Source: Candidatus Hydrothermarchaeota archaeon (GTDB lineage: Archaea > Hydrothermarchaeota > Hydrothermarchaeia > Hydrothermarchaeales > WAQR01). From it: DNA of 6,394 nt. Positions within the stretch are counted from its first letter, which is position 1. Every line of letters begins with the position of its first letter. The notes below the pieces were generated by a model. It saw only the letters and a list, made by a program, of their open reading frames with translations. It ran no database searches and had not been told where the DNA came from. Positions 1-5,551 of this stretch are shown piece after piece. Where the stretch lies: NCBI GenBank assembly GCA_015520145.1, contig WAQR01000234.1, positions 1 through 6,394 on the forward strand, given 5' to 3'. The position numbers and the translations under genes were made by a program.

Positions 1-18
1 ACCTTTGAGTTTTGTAAC

Positions 19-211
19 TTAAAAGGATTTTGTTAGAATCGCTGTAATCCTCCCATCTTTTACCGCAGAAGATGCGCTTGGGATGAATTCTGCCGATTTC
101 TCTGCCCACGCTGTTTTTCTTTTTGCCAGGTCTTCTGTCTTTCTGTTAAGGATATGCCAGGAGGTACTCTATCGCTAAAAATCCCTGCACCAGATAAACG
201 TACTCTACGTC
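19..211 (-). pseudogene. Possible frame-shifted coding remnant downstream of aglH
   Basis: I do not recognise this stretch, and it contains no intact ORF with a clear start. On the minus strand one frame (211 to 149) reads DVEYVYLVQGFLAIEYLLA and then meets TAA at 148-146. A second frame is open from a TAG at 171-169 down to a TAA at 21-19. It reads protein-like through TEDLAKRKTAWAEKSAEF (residues around 138-85) and ends AILTKSF. Joining the two frames near 160-170 would give about 65 continuous residues, which suggests an old frameshift in the tail of a lost gene. It directly follows the aglH stop, so it could have been the next gene of that unit. A third frame is also open from 145 to the window edge, with a GTG at 109, so coding-like appearance alone is weak evidence here. 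Confidence 0.2.
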
Positions 212-1208
212 AAAACCATCTCATAAATACTCCAATTGTGATTATCGATATGACGATCTGCACTGCCAAAACGCTACTCACGACTTCGTATTCATAGGCA
301 CTCCCTTTTATTTTTCTGATGATTGTTATGGCGATGTGTGGCACGCTGTAAATCTTGCTTCTAACAGCCAGGGAGCTGTCATCCATGACTCTCGCACTCC
401 ATTCCGGCCTGAAACGTCCCCTGGCCTTTAGCAGGAACTCGAGATAATACAAGGCGAACAGCATGAATGCAAATCGTTCTATATCTGCAAGAATCGCTAT
501 AATGGCAATGCCTGCTCCTGCAGGATACGTGAACGCGTCACCCGGGAATACCTTCGAGGGGTACCTGTTGAAGACAAGGAAGGCCAGGATGGCGAATACA
601 AAAGATGCTGCCAGGAAGCTCGCATGGGCTGCACCGGTCTGCCAGGAGAGGTATGACAGCGTGGAGAATATGATAACCCCCATGCCGGCCTCTAGGTTGT
701 TGTATCCTGCAAGCATATTGAATCCATTGGTCGCCCCGATTATTCCGACAGGGACGATGAGCAGGGGATAGAGCAGGCCCAGTTCGACTTTTCCAAGGAT
801 CGGGAAGGTCATCATCGAATAACCTGCATTTATCACCATTATGGGTATTGGCACAAGAAAGGTAAGGAAGACCTTTTCTTTTTGTGTCAATCCAATCCTC
901 CAGCCGAGCATGTCGTCCACCATCCCTATCATTGTTGCAATGAGTATACTGGACAGGGCTGCAAGAAGGAATGTCATCGAACCGTTGGTGTAATAAAAGG
1001 TTTCTAATGCGATATAGAGCAGGGTTGCCAGCACAGTGCCGAAAATTACTGTAACCCCGCCCATTTCTGCAACTTTTTTTTCGTCTTTTTTGTGCAGGTC
1101 CCTGCCTACAAAACCTGTGTTCCTCGCCCTTCTGATCCACCCGGGGAGAGATACCAGTGTAGACAGGAAGCTTATTCCAAACAGTATTAGTAGTAACCCC
1201 TGTTCCAT
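210..1208 (-). CDS. aglH: UDP-GlcNAc:dolichyl-phosphate GlcNAc-1-phosphate transferase, AglH-like (GT/MraY/WecA superfamily)
   Basis: Predicted polytopic membrane enzyme that transfers GlcNAc-1-phosphate (or a related HexNAc-1-P) from the UDP-sugar to dolichyl phosphate, the first lipid-linked step of archaeal N-glycan assembly, at the cytoplasmic face. Family motifs appear in the usual order, numbered from the ATG at 1208 (332 aa): D37-LHKK with EMGG at 48-51; the Asp pair VDD at 97-99; TNGFNMLAGYNNLEAG at 160-175; FPGDAFT at 221-227; and VPHI at 289-292. About ten hydrophobic segments separate these loops. AGYN-x-LEAG resembles eukaryotic DPAGT1 and archaeal AglH more than bacterial MraY. 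The usual NGLE appears here as NNLE. An in-frame ATG at 1250 would add 14 polar residues, but a TATA box lies between the two ATGs, 27 bases before the inner one, so I favour 1208 and a leaderless transcript. The exact sugar is not fixed by sequence. Confidence 0.9.
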   Translation of the reverse strand: MEQGLLLILFGISFLSTLVSLPGWIRRARNTGFVGRDLHKKDEKKVAEMGGVTVIFGTVLATLLYIALETFYYTNGSMTFLLAALSSILIATMIGMVDDMLGWRIGLTQKEKVFLTFLVPIPIMVINAGYSMMTFPILGKVELGLLYPLLIVPVGIIGATNGFNMLAGYNNLEAGMGVIIFSTLSYLSWQTGAAHASFLAASFVFAILAFLVFNRYPSKVFPGDAFTYPAGAGIAIIAILADIERFAFMLFALYYLEFLLKARGRFRPEWSARVMDDSSLAVRSKIYSVPHIAITIIRKIKGSAYEYEVVSSVLAVQIVISIITIGVFMRWF

Positions 1209-1231
1209 GGTGTGGAATCTATAAGGGGGGG

Positions 1232-1239
1232 TATTTAAA
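1232..1239 (-). promoter_or_regulatory. Archaeal TATA box of aglH
   Basis: The minus strand reads TTTAAATA here, a good archaeal TATA element. Its centre is about 27 bases upstream of the ATG at 1208. Since archaeal transcription usually begins about 25 bases after the TATA centre, the transcript would start at or next to that ATG. There is no Shine-Dalgarno sequence before 1208, which agrees with leaderless translation. The element lies inside the extended reading frame that starts at 1250, which argues against that longer start. Confidence 0.6.
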
Positions 1240-1325
1240 GGTAACGACATTTAAGATATAAGAAGGCATACTACCAGGAACTTCAATATCTTGATACCGA
1301 GCGAGATGAGGAGGGGGTTTTATCT

Positions 1326-1427
1326 TTAAAGGTATTTCTCAAATTCTTCTTTAGTCAATAGCTCAGCTTTATCTCTTTGTGTATTGCTAATGAAACCATA
1401 CATTTGTAAGCCTTTCTCTATCAACTT
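1326..1427 (-). pseudogene. Possible C-terminal gene fragment in the vapC-aglH spacer
   Basis: The 275-base spacer between vapC and aglH holds no convincing gene. One minus-strand frame is open from a TGA at 1430-1428 to a TAA at 1328-1326 and ends with DKAELLTKEEFEKYL, a charged helical sequence that looks like the tail of a real protein. Possible starts are TTG at 1424 and ATG at 1403, giving 32 or 25 residues, but neither has a visible ribosome binding site. Upstream, the same frame is closed by TGA and TAG. I read it as the remnant of a deleted gene, possibly an older member of the toxin-antitoxin group beside it. The rest of the spacer shows only the aglH promoter. Confidence 0.2.
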
Positions 1428-1484
1428 TCAATATCGCAACAACTATATTTTATCTACTATGGATGGAACGGGATACTCCTAAGC

Positions 1485-1910
1485 TTATGGGACTCTTTGA
1501 AAACCCATTCCAACCTTAGTGAAATGAACGTCCTGTGTGAGAATGTTCTTTATATCAAGCTCTCTCATAAGAGTCATTGAGGTAATGTCTGTGAAGGATA
1601 TCTCAGGTTTGTCCTGCAACTTCTTGCGTAGTTGCCAGGCAGACATGACGCGTTTAGAAGTTATCTTTTCTATTCTCAGATGCCCGTACTCTACTGCCCG
1701 GAAAATCGCTTCTATAAAGCGCGACGCCTCTTCAAATAATTCCCTTCGGAAAAGTATTGTTATGAGTTCATCTAGAACGTAATCACTGGTGTATATGACA
1801 GCACCCCCATCTTTAAGACTTTTATAGAACCTCTTCACCTCTTCATGACAGGGGTCTCTACGGTGACCGATGGCAAGCCATCCCCAGGTATCCACGAAAA
1901 TTGCTGCCAA
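1485..1910 (-). CDS. vapC: VapC-like toxin, PIN-domain ribonuclease
   Basis: A 141-residue PIN-domain protein, the normal size for VapC. Members of this family are Mg/Mn-dependent endoribonucleases that cut tRNA or rRNA when released from their antitoxin. The four acidic residues of the active site are all visible: D7 in IFVDTWGWLA, E48 in VLDELIT, D108 in SFTDITSM, and D127 in ILTQDVHF. The toxin therefore looks catalytically intact. The start is TTG at 1910, which puts D7 at the usual distance from the N-terminus; the next in-frame Met is residue 89, too late. Only a weak GGGAAG element lies 9 bases upstream. The gene begins 5 bases after the antitoxin stop, so the two are co-translated and the toxin should be made less efficiently than the antitoxin. 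Target RNA cannot be told from sequence. A housekeeping PIN nuclease is possible but unlikely in this arrangement. Confidence 0.88.
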   Translation of the reverse strand: MAAIFVDTWGWLAIGHRRDPCHEEVKRFYKSLKDGGAVIYTSDYVLDELITILFRRELFEEASRFIEAIFRAVEYGHLRIEKITSKRVMSAWQLRKKLQDKPEISFTDITSMTLMRELDIKNILTQDVHFTKVGMGFQRVP

Positions 1911-1915
1911 GACAA

Positions 1916-2122
1916 CTACTTCCCATATAGTTTCTCTTCAATTTCCTCGGCAGAAATGGGCTTGCCCGATAAACTCCCGGCTGCCATGAGTATTGGATCC
2001 TCGCCCTTTTCTTCTCTGATTTTAAAGGAATCTATGAAATCCATGATCTCCTTCAGTTTGAATTCTGGAAGTTTAGCTATCCTCTGCAAAAGATTTTGTT
2101 TTAGATTTTCAGTGTCGTTCAA
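1916..2122 (-). CDS. vapB: VapB-like antitoxin
   Basis: A 68-residue acidic, helical protein immediately upstream of the PIN toxin, in the order antitoxin then toxin. The N-terminal half (about residues 7-33, with RIAKLPEFKLKEIMDFID) resembles the LPE-x-KL-x-E-hhDFI helix of DUF2281-like antitoxins. The C-terminal half, DPILMAAGSLSGKPISAEEI (43-62), matches the tail common in small archaeal antitoxins that pair with PIN proteins and probably wraps the toxin active site. I see no clear ribbon-helix-helix or AbrB domain, so DNA binding and autoregulation are not shown. The start is TTG at 2122, supported by a perfect AGGAGG 8 bases upstream; there is no ATG until residue 27. It begins 28 bases after the preceding small gene. 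The family assignment rests on pattern recognition; the role rests mainly on the intact toxin next door. Confidence 0.75.
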   Translation of the reverse strand: MNDTENLKQNLLQRIAKLPEFKLKEIMDFIDSFKIREEKGEDPILMAAGSLSGKPISAEEIEEKLYGK

Positions 2123-2130
2123 TGTTGTTA

Positions 2131-2136
2131 CCTCCT
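2131..2136 (-). promoter_or_regulatory. Strong Shine-Dalgarno site of the antitoxin gene
   Basis: The minus strand reads AGGAGG, a full anti-SD match, followed by 8 bases and then TTG at 2122. It fixes the antitoxin start at a non-ATG codon. The toxin has only a weak GGGAAG, so antitoxin should be translated in excess, as toxin-antitoxin balance requires. Confidence 0.7.
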
Positions 2137-2150
2137 ACTATTATAGAGTT

Positions 2151-2372
2151 TTAAAATTTTTTGTTAGAAAGCCTATCCTTCCTCAGTTCTGAAACCATGG
2201 TGGAGAGTTTTTCCTCGTAGGGTATTTTTTTAGCTATCTCCTTCCTCAGCTCTTTGATGTCCTCGCTCTTTTCTCCGAAACTACCAAGGAAGCTTAGCAT
2301 CTCAGAGCTTTTTGTCTTATGCATGCTTAATTCCAGCAGTACATCGATTTTTTTACTCGCAATATCTGGCAA
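2151..2372 (-). CDS. Uncharacterised 73-residue helical protein, first gene of the toxin-antitoxin unit
   Basis: I do not recognise this protein. It is 73 residues, highly charged, predicted helical, and basic at the C-terminus (EKLSTMVSELRKDRLSNKKF, about residues 54-73). It has no signal peptide, membrane segment or cysteine. The central segment, FGEKSEDIKELRKEIAKKI (32-50), could form a coiled coil or amphipathic helix. The start is TTG at 2372, preceded by AGGTGAT about 5 bases upstream; an internal ATG at residue 17 lacks a binding site. The gene ends 28 bases before the antitoxin and probably shares its transcript. By position it could be a second antitoxin, a DNA-binding regulator of the unit, or an unrelated small protein. 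The possibility that it lost a cognate toxin is open. That it is translated is likely given the clean start signal, but its function is unknown. Confidence 0.6.
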   Translation of the reverse strand: MPDIASKKIDVLLELSMHKTKSSEMLSFLGSFGEKSEDIKELRKEIAKKIPYEEKLSTMVSELRKDRLSNKKF

Positions 2373-2412
2373 ATCATATCACCTATTGTTTAATATAATT
2401 TATTAACGTCAA

Positions 2413-2423
2413 ACTTTATAAAA
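2413..2423. promoter_or_regulatory. Near-palindromic TATA box between divergent units
   Basis: The plus strand reads ACTTTATAAAA and the minus strand TTTTATAAAGT, so the element can be read both ways. On the minus strand it lies about 46 bases before the TTG at 2372. This would give a leader of about 20 bases that includes the AGGTGAT site, which suits the toxin-antitoxin operon. On the plus strand it is preceded by CAAAC, similar to an archaeal BRE, and sits about 31 bases before the ATG at 2449. Its symmetry also makes it a possible operator for autoregulation. A second AT-rich stretch at 2389-2405 is an alternative minus-strand TATA. Confidence 0.45.
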
Positions 2424-2448
2424 GAAGTGATTCAAGACCCTATCTACC

Positions 2449-2577
2449 ATGTCCTTTTCATCCGGGGCTCTTATCTCTGGTTTTGACTTTTATATTGTTA
2501 GAGATGCTGGGAGGCGAATCAGGGATGTGGGACCTTTAATGTACGGTGGCGGATATGGGAGGGGTCTTAGTGGGTAA
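2449..2577 (+). CDS. Possible 42-residue plus-strand small protein
   Basis: This is the only plus-strand ORF I consider possible. It starts with ATG at 2449, runs 42 codons and stops with TAA three bases before the convergent stop of the glycosyltransferase. The product begins MSFSSGALISGFDFYIV and ends in a glycine-rich tail, MYGGGYGRGLSG. I recognise no family. A TATA box with a BRE-like CAAAC lies about 31 bases upstream, so the transcript would be almost leaderless; there is no Shine-Dalgarno site. Against it, one minus-strand frame of the same bases also reads protein-like (RAPDEKDMVDRVLNHFF near 2475-2425), though that frame contains an internal TAA. The spacer may therefore be decayed minus-strand coding sequence, and the plus ORF its shadow. 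Confidence 0.25.
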   Translation: MSFSSGALISGFDFYIVRDAGRRIRDVGPLMYGGGYGRGLSG

Positions 2578-2580
2578 CAT

Positions 2581-3792
2581 TTATATCTCCTCACTTAAGC
2601 TTGCAATGACCCTATAATATTTGACCATCGCCATCTCTTTTTCAAAGTTCTCTTCAAAGCATCTCCTTGCGTTCGCCTTCATCTCATCCAGTAGTTTCCG
2701 GTCCTCTTTAAGGATGGTTACAGCCTTTACCAGCCCCACCACATCTCTCTGCTCTATCTGGAAGCCGCACCTGTGTCCCTTAATTATGTCAGAGACTTCT
2801 GAACCACGCCCCACAACCCCTATTATTGCACTACCTGCAGCAAGGTAGGCATACAGCTTAGACGGCACCGCTAAACCTTCCACACCATCCTCCAGCGAAA
2901 CGATAGATATATCTCCACAGGTCAGCGAGTATGGCAGATTTTCAATGGACTGATATGGCAGAAATAATACATTATTCAACTTAAGCTTTTCTGCCATCCT
3001 TTTGAGCTTCTCCTTTTTACCTCCCTCTCCAATGAATAAAAATGCAATATCTTCATTTTCCAGCTTCTTGGCAGCCTTTATGACGGTCTCTAGGTCGTGA
3101 GATAAACCAATATTCCCCGAGTAGAGTACCACCAGCTTATCCTCCAGCCCCAGGGTCTTACAGAAATCATTTTTGCTCTTTCTAAGCGGTTTTATAAAGT
3201 CTCCATCTGCCCAGTTGTGTATCACCCTGAGCTTTTCCGGTCGGTCTATATAACCTTTTACCTTTTCTTCCATACGTTCTCCAAGTACAACCACAACACC
3301 AGCACATCCATAAACCCATCTGTTCATCGTTCTCCAAGTTCTGGATATCAAGCTGTCATCCTTCAGATAACCAAGCTTAACTGCAATATCAGGGTAGACG
3401 TCGTGAACCAGAAATGCATATTTCTGGCCCCTAAATGTATTCATTATCGCCCCTATTATCGGAAGAAAGGGTGGATTGGAAACTATTAAAAGAGGTGTTT
3501 TTTTGGAGAACAGTGTAGCCAGTGTGGCGGAGATTACAAAGGTCACATAGTTAAGTAGCCTTCCGATTTTCTTGTTTTTGTTAAGAGATGTATTCCAGAC
3601 TCTTCTAATCTCTATCCCCTCGTACACATCCCTTTTTGGAAGCTTTCCTCCGCTAGCATAGGAGGGCTGTCCAGTTATTACCCGAACCTCACACCCCCTC
3701 TTTTTTAACCCTACAGCAAGCTCTGTGAGAAGCTGCCCTGTGGCAGCAACCTCAGGGTAGAAATACTGGGTCAATATAGTTATTGCCGGCAT
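2581..3792 (-). CDS. GT-B glycosyltransferase, GT4 family, WcaI-like
   Basis: A complete 403-residue cytoplasmic glycosyltransferase that would transfer a sugar from a nucleotide donor to a growing lipid-linked or surface glycan. The N-terminal acceptor domain opens with TQYFYPEVAATGQLLTELA (8-26), the typical start of WcaI/WbuB-like enzymes with the glycine-containing loop. Further marks are SNPPFLP at 105-111, VHDVYPD at 129-135, and HNWAD at 192-196. The donor domain has VLYSGNIGLSHDLET (222-236), FIGEGGKKEKL (253-263) and VEGLAVPSKLYAYLAAG (304-320). The position of the second Glu of the usual EX7E motif is Ala315, as in many WcaI-like proteins. Length is normal for the family. The ATG at 3792 has GAGGG only 2 bases upstream but a TATA box about 28 bases before it, so it is probably near-leaderless. 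Donor and acceptor cannot be named. Confidence 0.9.
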   Translation of the reverse strand: MPAITILTQYFYPEVAATGQLLTELAVGLKKRGCEVRVITGQPSYASGGKLPKRDVYEGIEIRRVWNTSLNKNKKIGRLLNYVTFVISATLATLFSKKTPLLIVSNPPFLPIIGAIMNTFRGQKYAFLVHDVYPDIAVKLGYLKDDSLISRTWRTMNRWVYGCAGVVVVLGERMEEKVKGYIDRPEKLRVIHNWADGDFIKPLRKSKNDFCKTLGLEDKLVVLYSGNIGLSHDLETVIKAAKKLENEDIAFLFIGEGGKKEKLKRMAEKLKLNNVLFLPYQSIENLPYSLTCGDISIVSLEDGVEGLAVPSKLYAYLAAGSAIIGVVGRGSEVSDIIKGHRCGFQIEQRDVVGLVKAVTILKEDRKLLDEMKANARRCFEENFEKEMAMVKYYRVIASLSEEI

Positions 3793-3802
3793 GACCCTCT
3801 CT

Positions 3803-4069
3803 TTATGGACGTTTCCTTAAATATTCTTCTGTTTTTTCTGCTCCTCCAAAGCTAAGATAAACCAACTTTTCCTCCGCACCTATGCCGAGTCTCTCTGACC
3901 TACTTTTTACTTGCCAGCGAAGCCTTAACAAAATGCTGTAAGTAGTTTAAGCGGTTTTCACAGTTACTTCAACCCCAGAGTTCCTAATCTGTTCTCTTAC
4001 AATTAAATCTATGCACCACATGGCACCATAGCAATGGTCGGAGAGGTAGTGGCAGAGGACCTTTTTAAT
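3803..4069 (-). pseudogene. Interrupted reading frame between radical SAM gene and glycosyltransferase
   Basis: One minus-strand frame stays open across almost the whole 271-base spacer except for a single TAA at 3949-3947. The first part (4069-3950, 40 codons) reads VLCHYLSDHCYGAMWCIDL and ends SGVEVTVKTA; its only ATG is at 4021. The second part (3946-3806, 47 codons) reads through KSRSERLGIGAEEKLVYLSF to EEYLRKRP and stops at 3805-3803, 10 bases before the next gene. Both parts look protein-like, and two stretches this long in the same frame are unusual for a random AT-rich spacer. I recognise no family. It may be a decayed gene of about 88 codons, or two very short genes, the second starting at a TTG such as 3931. 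TAA is not a known recoding codon in archaea, so read-through is unlikely. Confidence 0.3.
3817..3824 (-). promoter_or_regulatory. TATA box of the WcaI-like glycosyltransferase
   Basis: The minus strand reads ATATTTAA, centred about 28 bases before the ATG at 3792. Transcription would begin within a few bases of the start codon, as for aglH. The element means the gene need not depend on read-through from the radical SAM gene upstream. It lies inside the second half of the interrupted reading frame in this spacer. Confidence 0.45.
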
Positions 4070-5549
4070 GGACTACCCAATTCAATGCTTTTTTACAGTC
4101 GCTGATTAAAAGTTTTTGATCATTCATATACACTTTTCTCCTTGCCCATCCTCTACGGATTAGATTTCGGGGCTGTGTATTGTGTTTATGAAAGGCATCC
4201 ATCATGAAGTTTGTCAGCTCGTCGAATCGTTCTGTGGTGATGTATGCCATCCTCTTGGAGGGGTTCTTAAAGAAATAATCCTTTGGATTCGTGGTAAGAA
4301 AATGCTCTATATCGACATCTGGATCTAGCAATCCCATATCTATGCCAACATCGAATAACTCCGTGCCAGGAAATGCGCTATATACTCCCAGTGCTGCGTA
4401 GTAAGGATTTATCTCCTTCATGAATTTATATGTAGCCATTATGTCTTCTTCTGTCTCTGTAGGCAGGCCCATCATGAAATATGCGCTCCAGAAGACACCA
4501 TGTTTGTTCAGCAACTTTGCAGTTGCCCGAACCTTATCGAAGGTTATGCCTTTTTTTATATCTCTCAGGATTTTCTCGCTACCGGTCTCAACCCCTACTT
4601 TAATTACATTGCATCCGGCCTTAATCATTTTTGTTAGGAGCTCTTCATCCAGGATATCAACCCGGGTAGTGCAGTCCCAATTTATGTCCAGCTTCTCTTG
4701 GATTATCTTATCGCACAACTCTATTACGCGCTTCCGGTGGGCCGTAAAGCTATCGTCTTTGAAGGTAAATTGTCTTGTTCCATAGGTATCCATAACGTGC
4801 ATTATCTCTTCCACGATATTCTCTGCAGAACGAAATCGAGTCTTTCTACTCCACATATGGAAACAATAGGCACAGTTAAAGGGACATCCCCGGGAGGTGA
4901 GCATCATCCCCATATCCTCAGAGGTGTAGTTCTTCTTATTCATCAAGAGGCCCCGGGCCGGCAAAGGAACTTCATCTAAATCTTTAATAAATTCTGCATC
5001 TTCATTGTGGACCATATTGCCATTTTCCTTGAAGGAGATGCCCCTTATTCCAGATAAGTTGCTACCTGATTCAATGGCCGTTAAAACCTTCGGAAAGACC
5101 GTTTCGCCCTCTCCTCGTACCACGATGTCAATGTGACTACTCGTTAGCATTTGAGCCGGATTTATTGTTGGATGCGCACCTCCAACAATTATTTTGCATT
5201 CAGAGTTCCAATCCTTGCATATCTCAGCAGTTTTAATGACTGAACCCAGCTTAAAAGTCATGGCGCTGATTCCAATGACGTCTGGTTTACATTTCTCTAA
5301 AGTTTTGGTGATATCTTTCCAGACTGAATGTTCTTTATCATTTAACCCTTGGACATACAGTTCAAGACGTTTATATTCATCGCTGAAGTTTATGTCGGAA
5401 CCTTTGGCAACTGCATCGGCTTCATATATTTTTACGTCGAAACCGAAATTTCTGCCAATAGAAGCCAGGTAGGCTAGGCCTAGGGGGAAATAGTAATTTA
5501 CGTATCCTGTAAATCGTTTAAATGGAGGGTCTATTAGTAGGACTTTCAT
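4065..5549 (-). CDS. B12-binding radical SAM protein (class B methyltransferase/BchE-like)
   Basis: A complete 494-residue protein with the two-domain layout of cobalamin-dependent radical SAM enzymes, which use a 4Fe-4S cluster and S-adenosylmethionine, with methylcobalamin in the methyltransferases. The N-terminal domain (about 1-160) is B12-binding: VLLIDPPF at 3-10, GLAYLAS at 24-30, DVIGISAMT at 90-98, IVGGAHPT at 121-128 and VRGEGE at 144-149. The base-off DxHxxG motif is absent, as in many BchE-like members. The radical SAM domain carries SRGCPFNCAYC at 219-229, with cluster ligands C222, C226 and C229, then VGVETGSE (318-325) and MMGLPTETEEDI (359-370). The C-terminal tail (about 430-494) is helical and basic, as is usual. 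It starts 2 bases after the glycosyltransferase stop, with AGGT 5 bases upstream, so the two are translationally coupled. A role in modifying a sugar or lipid carrier is inferred from context; the substrate is unknown. Confidence 0.9.
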   Translation of the reverse strand: MKVLLIDPPFKRFTGYVNYYFPLGLAYLASIGRNFGFDVKIYEADAVAKGSDINFSDEYKRLELYVQGLNDKEHSVWKDITKTLEKCKPDVIGISAMTFKLGSVIKTAEICKDWNSECKIIVGGAHPTINPAQMLTSSHIDIVVRGEGETVFPKVLTAIESGSNLSGIRGISFKENGNMVHNEDAEFIKDLDEVPLPARGLLMNKKNYTSEDMGMMLTSRGCPFNCAYCFHMWSRKTRFRSAENIVEEIMHVMDTYGTRQFTFKDDSFTAHRKRVIELCDKIIQEKLDINWDCTTRVDILDEELLTKMIKAGCNVIKVGVETGSEKILRDIKKGITFDKVRATAKLLNKHGVFWSAYFMMGLPTETEEDIMATYKFMKEINPYYAALGVYSAFPGTELFDVGIDMGLLDPDVDIEHFLTTNPKDYFFKNPSKRMAYITTERFDELTNFMMDAFHKHNTQPRNLIRRGWARRKVYMNDQKLLISDCKKALNWVVH

Positions 5550-5551
5550 CT

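Noticed and set aside
463..771. 102-codon plus-strand ORF opposite aglH
   Set aside because: It is antisense to conserved motifs of AglH, has low-complexity Ala/Met/Pro-rich composition, and no promoter or ribosome site; it is a shadow frame.
538..1140. 200-codon minus-strand ORF overlapping aglH in another frame
   Set aside because: The product is rich in Cys, His, Arg and Gly with no domain, while the overlapping frame carries every expected AglH motif.
1480..1488. Palindrome TAAGCTTA at the vapC stop as a terminator stem
   Set aside because: It is only 8 bases with no loop and no following T-run on the minus strand, so it gives no support for a terminator.
1845..2192. 115-codon plus-strand ORF opposite the antitoxin genes
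   Set aside because: It is Ser/Phe-rich, typical of the complement of Lys/Glu-rich genes, and the minus strand has good start sites and a recognised toxin-antitoxin pair.
3947..3949. Possible recoding (pyrrolysine or selenocysteine) at the in-frame stop
   Set aside because: The stop is TAA; pyrrolysine uses TAG and selenocysteine uses TGA, so decay or two short frames is the simpler explanation.
4420..4979. Two overlapping plus-strand ORFs opposite the radical SAM gene
   Set aside because: Both are antisense to the conserved Cys motif and GLPTETEEDI region; their sequences show no domain and no start signals.
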